Positions 9,179-18,293 of a DNA stretch of 34,027 nt are shown here, piece after piece. Made by a program: the position numbers and the translations under genes. The notes beneath the pieces are model-generated. The model searched no databases. It worked only from the letters and a program-made list of their open reading frames with translations, and was not told the origin of the DNA. This stretch comes from an uncultured bacterium (GTDB taxonomy: Bacteria > Electryoneota > Electryoneia > Electryoneales > Electryoneaceae), in NCBI GenBank assembly GCA_913009835.1, contig CAJVXH010000015.1, forward strand, positions 1-34,027, given 5' to 3'. Every line of letters begins with the position of its first letter. The first letter of the stretch is position 1.

Positions 9179-10537
9179 ATGCAGATGAATGCAGAGATTT
9201 TCCGTCAATACGACATCCGCGGGATAGTCAAGGATGATCTGACACCGACCGTTGTCGAAGCGCTGGGACGTGGATTCGGGTCATGGGTACGTGATGAAGG
9301 TGGCAAGACCATTGTCCTCGGACGTGATGGTCGCCTGACCGGACCAGCCCTCCGTGATTCCTTTATCAAGGGAGCGCTGACCACTGGATGCGATGTCATT
9401 GACATCGGAGATGTCCCCACACCTGTAACCTATTTCGCCACCTATCACCTGAATCCCGATGCCTCGGTGATGATCACCGGCAGCCATAACCCGCCGGAAT
9501 TCAACGGATTCAAGATGATGATGGGCAAGGATACTGTCTTCGGCGACATGATACAGGAGCTTCGAGTTCGTATCGAAGAGGAGAATTTCCAAACGGGGCA
9601 GGGTACCCGTAGTGAGCAAAATGTTGTCCCGGAGTACATGGATCACATCGTCGGCAACATCAAATTCGCAAGACCGGTCAAACTAGCCCTCGACTCCGGC
9701 AATGGTATCGCTGGCGCTGTCGCACCTGAACTCTTCCGCAGGATGGGAATAGATCCAGTCGAGCTGTTCAGCGAAGTGGACGGCAATTTCCCCAATCATC
9801 ACCCCGACCCGACAGTCGTCGAGAACGTTCAGGACTTGAAGAAGGCCGTTCTTGAGCAGGGACTCGAATTCGGAGTTGGTTTCGATGGTGATGGCGACCG
9901 TATCGGCGTCATCGACGATAAAGGCAACATCCTCTGGGGCGACCGTCTGCTCGCATTATTCGCGCGTGACGTACTTAAGAACTTCCCCGGCGCCAGCATC
10001 ATCGGTGAGGTCAAATGCAGCAAGGCTCTGTATGACGATATCGCCAAACACGGTGGCAAACCCATCATGTGGCGCACCGGCCATTCCTTCCTGAAGCAGA
10101 AGCTGCGCGCTGAAGACGCCAAACTGGCCGGCGAGATGAGCGGACACATGTTCTTCAACGACCGCTACTTCGGCTATGATGATGCAATCTACGCCGCCGC
10201 TCGATTGACAGAAATAATTGCCCGTTCCGACAAACCGCTTTCAGAATTACTATCAGATCTGCCGGATTATCCATCAACACCGGAAATCCGTTTCGATTGC
10301 CCGGATGCTATCAAGTTCAAGGTGGTCGAGAAAGTCGTGGAGTATTTCAGGGGCAAGTATGACGTGGTCGATATTGACGGCGTCCGAGTCAATTACGAGC
10401 ACGGATGGGGTCTCGTTCGCGCCAGCAACACCCAACCGGTACTGGTGATGCGTTTCGAGGCGGACACCGAAGAACGGGTCGCGGAATACCGCAAAGACGT
10501 CGAGGACGCCGTCGCAGAAGCTCTCAAGAGTTTCTAG
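9179..10537 (+). CDS. phosphomannomutase/phosphoglucomutase
   Basis: FRQYDIRGIV, MITGSHNPPEFNGFKMM active site, GFDGDGDRIGVID, metal/sugar loop GEMSGHMFF, RASNTQPVLVMRFEA. Confidence 0.95.
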   Translation: MQMNAEIFRQYDIRGIVKDDLTPTVVEALGRGFGSWVRDEGGKTIVLGRDGRLTGPALRDSFIKGALTTGCDVIDIGDVPTPVTYFATYHLNPDASVMITGSHNPPEFNGFKMMMGKDTVFGDMIQELRVRIEEENFQTGQGTRSEQNVVPEYMDHIVGNIKFARPVKLALDSGNGIAGAVAPELFRRMGIDPVELFSEVDGNFPNHHPDPTVVENVQDLKKAVLEQGLEFGVGFDGDGDRIGVIDDKGNILWGDRLLALFARDVLKNFPGASIIGEVKCSKALYDDIAKHGGKPIMWRTGHSFLKQKLRAEDAKLAGEMSGHMFFNDRYFGYDDAIYAAARLTEIIARSDKPLSELLSDLPDYPSTPEIRFDCPDAIKFKVVEKVVEYFRGKYDVVDIDGVRVNYEHGWGLVRASNTQPVLVMRFEADTEERVAEYRKDVEDAVAEALKSF

Positions 10538-10554
10538 AAAGTAGCCGGCATATC

Positions 10555-10680
10555 CGAACACGTCTTGACCGAACACGAACACGTCTTGACCGAACACGAA
10601 CACGTCTTGACCGAACACGTCTTGACCGAACACGTCTTGACCGAACACGTCTTGACCGAACACGTCTTGACCGAACACGT
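10555..10680 (+). repeat. tandem repeat, 15-bp unit CGAACACGTCTTGAC (two units enlarged to 21 bp)
   Basis: Seven consecutive units read directly: 10555, 10570, 10591, 10612, 10627, 10642, 10657, followed by a diverging partial unit. Confidence 0.97.
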
Positions 10681-10747
10681 CATCCTGACGGACGACTTGG
10701 TCAGTTTCAAGTCGTCCGAGAAGGATCTCGGTTTTAATCTTTTGATA

Positions 10748-10878
10748 ATCCGCGTAAATACAGGCCCGTGTTTGCTTGCAAACGCGGATCAACCAGCAAG
10801 TTGGATGAATGGTAATGGATGACAACGTGTATTTCAAAGTGACATTCATCCGCGCTTGTCAAGCAAGCACGGGCCTGT
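10748..10878. repeat. inverted pair of hairpin-bearing repeats
   Basis: ACAGGCCCGTGTTTGCTTGCAAACGCGGAT (10760-10789) is nearly the reverse complement of ATCCGCGCTTGTCAAGCAAGCACGGGCCTGT (10848-10878). Confidence 0.85.
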
Positions 10879-10903
10879 TCTGCCCACTTTCACCAATGCT
10901 CAA

Positions 10904-11788
10904 ATGACCCCACCGATCAACGAACAGGTGAAACGCGTTCTGGACGCGCACGACTGGTGCCGTGATTACGTATCAAAGCACCAGGAGAACTTCGAGATCG
11001 CATCGCGTTTGTTCCTGCCTTACGACCTTCGCGAGGTGTACTACGCCCTGTACACCTTCGCACGTGGAGCCGATGATGCGGCGGACAGTTCGTCAACAGA
11101 AGCCGCCAGCATCGCCCTCGACGAGTGGCAGGCCGAACTCGACGCTGTCTATTCCGACGATTCAGACCCGACTCAACAGACATTTATCGCATTACGCGAC
11201 GCACTACAGCACCATTTCATCGAGAGAGAACTGTTCCAACGAATGATCGATGCCTTCCGTCAGGATCAAATTGTCCACCGTTACCAAAGCTGGCAGGATC
11301 TGAGACGATACACCAAGGGTTCCGCTGACCCGGTGGGACGGTGGGTGCTGCGAGCTCACAGCTACAACGTGCCAGCTCTCGACCGATGGTCGGACGCCAT
11401 CTGCACCGGACTGCAACTGGTCAATTTCATGCAGGATGTTCGCGAGGATTATGAAACTCTGGACCGCATCTACCTGCCGCAGGAAGACCTCATACGGTTC
11501 GGCGTGTCCGAGGCGATGTTTGTCCAATCGCCAACACCGGAGCCATTGCGCGAGCTACTCCGTTTCGAAGCCGAACGCGCCGAATGTCTATTTTCATACG
11601 GCAGACCATTACTCTTCAACGTCCACCCGAAACTGAAACGCCAGCTCATCCTGTTTCATGGTGGCGGGAGATTGGCCTTGCATGCACTGCGACGAGCGAA
11701 CTATGATGTCACCGGGAAACATATCTCGGCGAGTAAACTGAGCCGTTTAGCCCTGCTCGTTCGGGCACTACGAGGAAAGCCGTTGTGA
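10904..11788 (+). CDS. hpnC: squalene/phytoene synthase family protein, HpnC-like
   Basis: HQENFEIASRLFLPYDLREVYYALYTFARGADDAAD and NFMQDVREDYETLDRIYLPQEDL; start chosen at ATG 10904. Confidence 0.88.
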   Translation: MTPPINEQVKRVLDAHDWCRDYVSKHQENFEIASRLFLPYDLREVYYALYTFARGADDAADSSSTEAASIALDEWQAELDAVYSDDSDPTQQTFIALRDALQHHFIERELFQRMIDAFRQDQIVHRYQSWQDLRRYTKGSADPVGRWVLRAHSYNVPALDRWSDAICTGLQLVNFMQDVREDYETLDRIYLPQEDLIRFGVSEAMFVQSPTPEPLRELLRFEAERAECLFSYGRPLLFNVHPKLKRQLILFHGGGRLALHALRRANYDVTGKHISASKLSRLALLVRALRGKPL

Positions 11789-12633
11789 AACATTTGCGCC
11801 ATGCTTACGTACATTGCAAGACAGCCGTGAGAAAATCGGCCGGAAATTTCTTCCTGGCGTTCCAACTGCTACCTCGTACCAAACGCTACGCCATATATGC
11901 CGTTTATGCCTTCTGCCGTGCCGCCGATGACGCCGTTGACGAACTACCAGACCCTTCCCTGCGAGCAGCCGCGCTCAACGCTGTAAAGGTTGGTCTGGAA
12001 AGGGTATACAAAGGTACTCCTGAAACCCCGGTCGAAATTGCGCTTACCGACACCGTAGGACGTTACCGCCTCACCAAACAATATTTCGACGATCTCATCC
12101 TCGGGATGGAAGGCGACATTCACGATGTCTCGCTGGACAAAATGAGCGAGCTGGACGAGTATTGTTACCGGGCTGCAGGAACCGTCGGACTGCTCTGCCT
12201 GGAAGTGTTCGGGGTGGCTGGAGCCAAAGCGAAGAAATACGGGCTGGCACTGGGGCGCGCGTTGCAACTGACCAACGTTATCCGTGACTTGCGCGAGGAC
12301 GCTCGCAACGGTCGTGTTTATGTCCCCCGTGAGATGCTGGAAGAACACGGCGTCACTCGTGACGATCTCGCCAACGGCACCAACCCGCACCGCGTACGTC
12401 GGCTGATCCACGCACTGATCCGTCTCGCGAAAGCTGCCTACGACGAAGCTGAGCGTCACCGTCCCCACAGCGCCGCCGCCCGCCTTTTGACCTCCGAAGC
12501 CATGCGACGCGTCTACTACGCCCTGTTACTCAAGATCGAGAAGAACCCGCAGGCAGTCCTATACGGACGCGTCAGCTTGAACCCATTCCGCAAGATCGGA
12601 GAAGTCATTGGAGCCCTGGCATCGGCCTATTGA
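11785..12633 (+). CDS. hpnD: squalene/phytoene synthase family protein, HpnD-like (presqualene diphosphate synthase)
   Basis: FFLAFQLLPRTKRYAIYAVYAFCRAADDAVDE, GRALQLTNVIRDLREDARNGRVYVPREML; overlaps hpnC stop. Confidence 0.9.
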   Translation: MKHLRHAYVHCKTAVRKSAGNFFLAFQLLPRTKRYAIYAVYAFCRAADDAVDELPDPSLRAAALNAVKVGLERVYKGTPETPVEIALTDTVGRYRLTKQYFDDLILGMEGDIHDVSLDKMSELDEYCYRAAGTVGLLCLEVFGVAGAKAKKYGLALGRALQLTNVIRDLREDARNGRVYVPREMLEEHGVTRDDLANGTNPHRVRRLIHALIRLAKAAYDEAERHRPHSAAARLLTSEAMRRVYYALLLKIEKNPQAVLYGRVSLNPFRKIGEVIGALASAY

Positions 12634-12654
12634 TTTGGTGAAGCATGCATGGTC

Positions 12655-12886
12655 GTGCGAGGGTATCATCCTTGGGGAAGTCATCCTGACGAAGCATGCG
12701 TCATCCTGAACGAAGTGAAGGATCTAGTCGACGAGTATCGAGCAGGATAGTACGTAGAAGTAAGTGAGGGCGTGTGAGGAAGCCATCCTTTGGAAGTCAT
12801 CCTGACGAAGCATGCGTCATCCTGAACGAAGTGAAGGATCTCGGGGTTGATTTTGCTTAATGGTTGTCATCCTGAAAGGAGCGCCC
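12655..12886 (+). repeat. direct repeat (~116-bp period) made of GTCATCCTGAACGAAGTGAAGGATCT-family units
   Basis: 50-bp GGAAGTCATCCTGACGAAGCATGCGTCATCCTGAACGAAGTGAAGGATCT present at 12676-12725 and 12792-12841, with related flanks. Confidence 0.93.
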
Positions 12887-12887
12887 G

Positions 12888-13748
12888 TCAAGCCGGAACC
12901 GCTTCCCCAGCATGAAGATCATTCTCCAACCATTCTTCCGGGATATCCACAACATTATTTCCTTCTTCGTGCAACTTGAGACGCAGTTTCCGCATCGCAA
13001 CAATCATCCGATCAACCACCTGCTGGAATACTTGCTTGCTCTCCGGAAGGGCGTACAGATCGCTCATATCGATAGGTTCACCGACGGAGATCGCTATTTT
13101 ATTGCCGCCATGTATACGGTTAGTCCCGACTGGCAGAATACTCTGTGTTCCCTCATGATAAACAGGTACCACTTTAATTTTCGTCTCATGGGCCAGCTTG
13201 CCGACTCCGATCTTGCCATCGCCTATATCGCCATTACGGGAACGTGTCCCCTCCGGATAAATATGGATAATCCTGTCCTCGAGCAGCAGTTCCTTGACAC
13301 GAGTCATACCAGGCTGGAAAACACCCCGACCACGAGTGATCGGGATCGCCTGACACTTCCGCAAAAACCAGGTCAGAGCCGGGTTCAGGAAGAAATTCTT
13401 CTCCTCGGGAACATGCCACGGAAAATACTTCAGCTTCATCCGTAATATGGCTATGGATCCGAAAAGGACTGGGTCCAGCAGGAAATCATCAACCATCGTG
13501 AGGTGGTTACTCACGTACAAATAAGGTGGTTGCTCATGCTTCAAGATTTTCTGACCGTAGACACTGGTTTTATTCATGACCCTCAGGACAAAAACACCAA
13601 TACTCGCCACCAAGCCCTGAATAATGAAAGAGAGAAAACGATTGAAAGGACCGCGTACTGATTTCCGCATCCGTTCGAGACGCATCTGAGCGTCTTCTTT
13701 GGAGAGTTTTGTTTTACCCGTTTTCGTTGACGTATCAACCTTCGACAT
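12888..13748 (-). CDS. 1-acyl-sn-glycerol-3-phosphate acyltransferase family protein
   Basis: NHLTMVDDFLLDP (variant of the NHxxxxD motif), YPEGTRSRNGDIGDGKIGVGKLAHETKIKVVPVYHEGT. Confidence 0.88.
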   Translation of the reverse strand: MSKVDTSTKTGKTKLSKEDAQMRLERMRKSVRGPFNRFLSFIIQGLVASIGVFVLRVMNKTSVYGQKILKHEQPPYLYVSNHLTMVDDFLLDPVLFGSIAILRMKLKYFPWHVPEEKNFFLNPALTWFLRKCQAIPITRGRGVFQPGMTRVKELLLEDRIIHIYPEGTRSRNGDIGDGKIGVGKLAHETKIKVVPVYHEGTQSILPVGTNRIHGGNKIAISVGEPIDMSDLYALPESKQVFQQVVDRMIVAMRKLRLKLHEEGNNVVDIPEEWLENDLHAGEAVPA

Positions 13749-13768
13749 TCTCTTTCCTCACTTCAATC

Positions 13769-15373
13769 TTAATGATCTACTGTACTCCCACCGGACTGTA
13801 ATCTTGCACCTGGGTAGAATATATCCAGAATTCTCACTCGATCCCAACCCTTAGCTGCCAGACCACATGCCCCCAGTTGACACAAACCTACGCCATGTCC
13901 CCAACCAAGGCCATCGAGCGCAATTCCCTCATTCTTTTCACTCACAATAAACGCGCTGCTGGGCAAATGGCTGTCGGACAGCAGACGTCGAATCGTCAGC
14001 TCTTTTCCCAGCGTAATGGTTCCTTCAGACCCGTGAACGCGAAGATACACGATTCGACCTGAAATTCCACGCTCAAGAGGCTCCAGATGATGAATCTCTC
14101 CAATATCCACACCCGTACGAAGCTTCACCAGCTCCGTCACCCGATCCCACGACAACTCCTCACGCCAGATGAACAAGTCCTTCATCTCCTCAGCCGAGGG
14201 CGGATATGGATGCGACGCCGGGTTGCACGCCGACCACTCAGGCGGATTCGCCAGCCATTCCCTGAGATTCTCCTCGCCGGAACGGGTCATCGCCTTCTTC
14301 ACTTCGTCCTGATACCTACCCTCGCTCGGACCGCAAGGCACTGGTGTCAAATATGGAATGATCTCGTCATCCCAAGCAATTTCATGGGCATCGGTCAGGA
14401 CGCCAGACGTTTTTGCATAACGAGCGTCCGCCACCCGTCCATCATAGGTGAGAACCTGCCCCCGTACGGATTCCAGAATCCTGCGTGATGTTTCGCTCTC
14501 ACGCGATACACCCTGGTAACACTGGCAATGATCATCATGGCAGAGCTGATACGCTTCTCCATAATGATGACGACTGCGGGTTGCCAATACCGTTGAACGT
14601 GCTGCAATCGCCTGTGCAGCCAAAGCCTCATCCGGCCAATCCAAACGCATCTCACTGCCCAGCAAAGAAGCAAGATAGTCATCAAGATCAACTTCATTGA
14701 CAGCCGTCAGGCGGTCCTCATCTGCCACAATCTCCAGCGCACCACAAAATGCCAGCGTTTCGTCATGCTGCCAGTGAAATTGTATGCCGATCGTGACATC
14801 TGCGAGTTCAAACTGCTTCGATGGATCGTTCGGCGTGCAAATCAGGGGGGATGAAACCGTCGCGGATATGGTGCCGTCTTCCCGCTGGATCAGGATCTGA
14901 CCACCCACGGGCGGGTTGAGCCTTACAGCTTCCAGACGTGGGATCTCATCATCATATCGTCTTAACCCAGCGACTATGCGGGAGTCTTCCGCCGGGATGG
15001 CTAGGAGTTGCTCTCTCGCACGCTCCAGAACTGTCTCGATACTCTCCAAACGCCCGATGACAACCGCCGTCACCGTCGTGTCCAACTCACCAGCTTCGCC
15101 CCACTCCACCTCGCCACCCATGCTGAGCAGATCGACCTCAATCCCCCGTTCACGAAGAAACTCAGCCGTTCGTTCAGCGCGCTCACGATTGATGAAGGTC
15201 GCCACTTTCGCGCCCCACAGTGGCTTCGAGCTCGGCGCCACATTTGTTACTGAATATTCACCCGCCGGAACGATATAGGGCTCACGACTGGTTGATGATA
15301 CCGTCGTTTCCCCGGCAAATCGAAAATGCATTTCCGGCTTGCCAATGCTGATCCCGACTCGAACCTTCTCCAT
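13769..15373 (-). CDS. SpoIID/LytB domain-containing protein
   Basis: LDDYLASLLGSEMRLDWPDEALAAQAIAARSTVLA, CQCYQGVSRES, GWGHGVGLCQLGACGLAAKGW; start at ATG 15373 overlapping upstream stop. Confidence 0.92.
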   Translation of the reverse strand: MEKVRVGISIGKPEMHFRFAGETTVSSTSREPYIVPAGEYSVTNVAPSSKPLWGAKVATFINRERAERTAEFLRERGIEVDLLSMGGEVEWGEAGELDTTVTAVVIGRLESIETVLERAREQLLAIPAEDSRIVAGLRRYDDEIPRLEAVRLNPPVGGQILIQREDGTISATVSSPLICTPNDPSKQFELADVTIGIQFHWQHDETLAFCGALEIVADEDRLTAVNEVDLDDYLASLLGSEMRLDWPDEALAAQAIAARSTVLATRSRHHYGEAYQLCHDDHCQCYQGVSRESETSRRILESVRGQVLTYDGRVADARYAKTSGVLTDAHEIAWDDEIIPYLTPVPCGPSEGRYQDEVKKAMTRSGEENLREWLANPPEWSACNPASHPYPPSAEEMKDLFIWREELSWDRVTELVKLRTGVDIGEIHHLEPLERGISGRIVYLRVHGSEGTITLGKELTIRRLLSDSHLPSSAFIVSEKNEGIALDGLGWGHGVGLCQLGACGLAAKGWDRVRILDIFYPGARLQSGGSTVDH

Positions 15374-16335
15374 CACGCTTCCGAGTTCAGATTCTTTCCA
15401 ACACTGCCACCTGGACCGTGTCCTCCCAACCCCTTCGCGTCCGAAAGCTGGAAGAATTTCCGTAATCCGTACACCAACGCAACAGCTGCGGATAGCAGGA
15501 TTAACGGATGCACATGGCCGCCAAGAGTGAACCACTCAGGTTCGGTCTCCCCGTATACATTTGCCGCTATTAAACCAAGACTATTGTTGGTCATGTGCAC
15601 GATGATGCTGGGCATTACTGATTCAGCACGCCAGGCCATTGCCCCCATTACCGTTGCCATCAGCAGGATCGGAATCAACCAGTATATATTGAAATGGTAC
15701 ATGGCAAACAGGGCGCTGGTCACCATCACACCCGAAGTTACCCCCCGCTTAGCTTCAAAATATCGTTGGAAAAAGCCACGGAAGAGCATCTCTTCCACAA
15801 TCGGCGCTATCAGAACAACAGTCAACCCCATAGTGAGAAAATCCACCATAGTGTCCATCTGCATCATGCGCTGGATACCATAAGCCATCTCCGCCGGGAA
15901 AGGAAAAACAAGGTCAACCAGGCGGCTGATCTCATCTCCAATCACCGCCACCCCCAACCCGATCAGCAACGAATAAGACAGGAGTTGGACAGGAACCGGG
16001 TTGATTCGTAAGAATGTTGAAACCTTCAATTTCCTGCGCCTGATAAATACCCAGGCCGGAACGATCAAAATCAGCTGAGTGACCATCGCCGCAGCTTTCA
16101 CCGAAGTAGGAAGGCTGTCAAAATTGCCATTGCTCCACTCCTGAACCTGGTCCATGTCAACTTCACCGCTCTCATCCATCAGCCCCACCGCGGCAATGGA
16201 ACCAATGATGACAAAGCCCACAAAAAGGATCAGCAGTGTGGAGATCACCACTACCAGAACATCCTTGCCGGAGATCGGATATTCGTCAGCTTTCTTACTT
16301 ATTGAGGGCGGCTGCCCATTCGAAAAAGGGTCCAT
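15373..16335 (-). CDS. CPBP family intramembrane metalloprotease
   Basis: APIVEEMLFRGFFQRYF motif with multiple hydrophobic segments. Confidence 0.9.
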   Translation of the reverse strand: MDPFSNGQPPSISKKADEYPISGKDVLVVVISTLLILFVGFVIIGSIAAVGLMDESGEVDMDQVQEWSNGNFDSLPTSVKAAAMVTQLILIVPAWVFIRRRKLKVSTFLRINPVPVQLLSYSLLIGLGVAVIGDEISRLVDLVFPFPAEMAYGIQRMMQMDTMVDFLTMGLTVVLIAPIVEEMLFRGFFQRYFEAKRGVTSGVMVTSALFAMYHFNIYWLIPILLMATVMGAMAWRAESVMPSIIVHMTNNSLGLIAANVYGETEPEWFTLGGHVHPLILLSAAVALVYGLRKFFQLSDAKGLGGHGPGGSVGKNLNSEA

Positions 16336-16349
16336 GAAACTCTCTATGT

Positions 16350-17159
16350 TCAGCGTGCAAGTAGACGATCCAGCAGGACAGAACCCGCCATCGCAACATT
16401 TAACGAATCTACTGGGCCGCGACGTTCTATCGCAACATGTTCAGTCGCCAACGCAACCAATCCCGGCGAAACTCCAGCCGGTTCGTTACCAAGAAGCAGT
16501 ACTACAGGGCGTGAATCAGGATGAACTGGTTTTATTTCACCCTCAGCGTCCATCTCCGTCGCAATAACTCTGACTCCTTCAGCTACTGCTGCGGTCAGAG
16601 ATTGTTCCAAGTTTACGCCACGGTACAGGGTCGCGTGGAGATGAGCGCCCATACTCGCACGCAACACCTTGGGATTGAACACATCCACCGTCCCCTCCCC
16701 CAGCCAGAACTCCGTCACTCCGTAGAATACCGCCGCTCGGATCAAGGTACCCAGGTTGCCCGGATCCATCACCCGATCAAACGCCACAACCACCTGCCCT
16801 GCAATCAACGTGGATGGTTCAGCGTTTTGTGGCATCCGGAACACACCCGCCACAGGTGGAGCTGTCTTCAAACCACTGATACGGACCAGCTCACCATCAG
16901 CCACCTCTTGAACCGGCAGCCCTTTTTCGCCGGCAAGGGTTAATACCTCTGCATCCTGCGAACGCTCAAGTGCCCGCTCATCGTGCAGCACCAGGATTGG
17001 ACACTTGTCCTCTACAATTGCATCCCTGATGGCAGCAGAACCCTCTATCAGGTACAGCCCTTCCTTGTCACGGAATTTCTTCATCGCGAGTTTCCGCAAT
17101 ACGGCGAGTGAGGGAAGTGTGGGTTCCATGACCATATCCGAATGTGAGAGGTGATCCAA
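16350..17159 (-). CDS. TrmH/SpoU-family RNA 2'-O-methyltransferase
   Basis: DRVMDPGNLGTLIRAAVFYGV, VLLLGNEPAGVSPGL, IERRGPVDSLNVAMAGSVLL SPOUT motifs. Confidence 0.93.
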   Translation of the reverse strand: MDHLSHSDMVMEPTLPSLAVLRKLAMKKFRDKEGLYLIEGSAAIRDAIVEDKCPILVLHDERALERSQDAEVLTLAGEKGLPVQEVADGELVRISGLKTAPPVAGVFRMPQNAEPSTLIAGQVVVAFDRVMDPGNLGTLIRAAVFYGVTEFWLGEGTVDVFNPKVLRASMGAHLHATLYRGVNLEQSLTAAVAEGVRVIATEMDAEGEIKPVHPDSRPVVLLLGNEPAGVSPGLVALATEHVAIERRGPVDSLNVAMAGSVLLDRLLAR

Positions 17160-17269
17160 TATTGAGTATGGAAGATAGTGACCTAAATGACTGCACTCAC
17201 CCTTGACAGCAAGCTCCGCTCCCGTTACGTTCGCTTAAGGATAACACGAGTCGGACACCGTTTGGATAC

Positions 17270-17518
17270 TTCCGGTTATCCAGATTCGTCAACTGAGGTG
17301 TCATGCCCCAGACATTTATGTCTGGGATGAATCGCGCTGGCAGTTTCCTGACATGGGTCTGATTCAAGGTGCCCCTGCGGGCTTTGCCAGCAGGGATAAT
17401 CCGACGATGAATATGCCCCTGTTACCGCCGCAGGCGATAACAGGGTTGATCCGCAAGTTACAAGGTGCCTGTCTGTTTTCTCAGGACTCAGGCCGGTGAA
17501 CTAACTTGATAACCAGAT
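17270..17518 (-). mobile_element. non-autonomous MITE-like/structured intergenic repeat, copy 2 (opposite orientation)
   Basis: TTCCGGTTATCCAG left end and CTTGATAACCAGAT right end; 17394-17492 matches the reverse complement of 8860-8958 at 96/99. Confidence 0.72.
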
Positions 17519-18275
17519 GGATACAACAATCACCATCTACCTGGCAGCTGTAATTGTGGGTGCAATTCTTATTCGAGGCTTGCGTCTGCTCGACACTCCC
17601 GCAACAATCGTCGCTGCGATCATGGCACTGTCACTCTTGATGGCGGGCGGCTGGAGCTGGCTCACCCCGGCCCTCGCATTCCTCATCACCTCCTCCATCT
17701 GGACACACTGGCCTGGTGCATCAAAATCAGAAGACAGCACCCGCGACTATAAACAGGTTCTCGCCAATGGCCTCGTCCCAATGTTGGCAGCAGCCTTGTT
17801 TCTGATCACCGGCTACCCTTCCTTAGCACCAGTAATCGTCGGTTGCTTCGCCGCCGCCGCCGCCGATACCTGGGCTACCGAGTGGGGTGGCAAATTCGGG
17901 GGACGACCGCTTGACCTGCACACTTTCAAGTTCGTTAATTCCGGCCAATCAGGTGCTATCAGTCTAATTGGTACAATTGCCTCTGCCGTTGGAGCAACCT
18001 TTGTCACCACAATCAGTGCATTCGCTGGAATGATCCATTGGGAGGTCGTTGTCGCTGTAAGCCTCGCGGGAACTGTCGGTTCACTCATCGACAGCCTCGC
18101 CGGAGCCTGGCTGCAAGGACTATGGATCGACGATTCGGGACAAATACTCGAAACGCCTCCGGAGGACATAAAAAGACCTCCGCCGCGTGGTATACAATGG
18201 GTCAATAACGATATCGTCAATCTTATCACAACACTCGCCGGAGGGCTACTCGCCTTCTGGTGGACAGCCACTTGA
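17517..18275 (+). CDS. DUF92/TMEM19-family membrane protein
   Basis: AAAAADTWATEWGGKFGGRPLDLHTFKFVNSGQSGAISLIGTIAS and GTVGSLIDSLAGAWLQG. Confidence 0.9.
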   Translation: MDTTITIYLAAVIVGAILIRGLRLLDTPATIVAAIMALSLLMAGGWSWLTPALAFLITSSIWTHWPGASKSEDSTRDYKQVLANGLVPMLAAALFLITGYPSLAPVIVGCFAAAAADTWATEWGGKFGGRPLDLHTFKFVNSGQSGAISLIGTIASAVGATFVTTISAFAGMIHWEVVVAVSLAGTVGSLIDSLAGAWLQGLWIDDSGQILETPPEDIKRPPPRGIQWVNNDIVNLITTLAGGLLAFWWTAT

Positions 18276-18293
18276 GCAGGGGGAGGTATCGAG

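Noticed and set aside
10264-10272. GGATTATCC motif as in the MITE-like element
   Set aside because: Lies inside the phosphomutase coding sequence without neighbouring element features; treated as chance.
10274-10849. Repetitive ORFs over the 15-bp array (10274-10849 minus, 10405-10737 plus, 10565-10822 plus)
   Set aside because: Unit lengths divisible by 3 keep several frames open at once; low-complexity translations overlapping real genes or the array.
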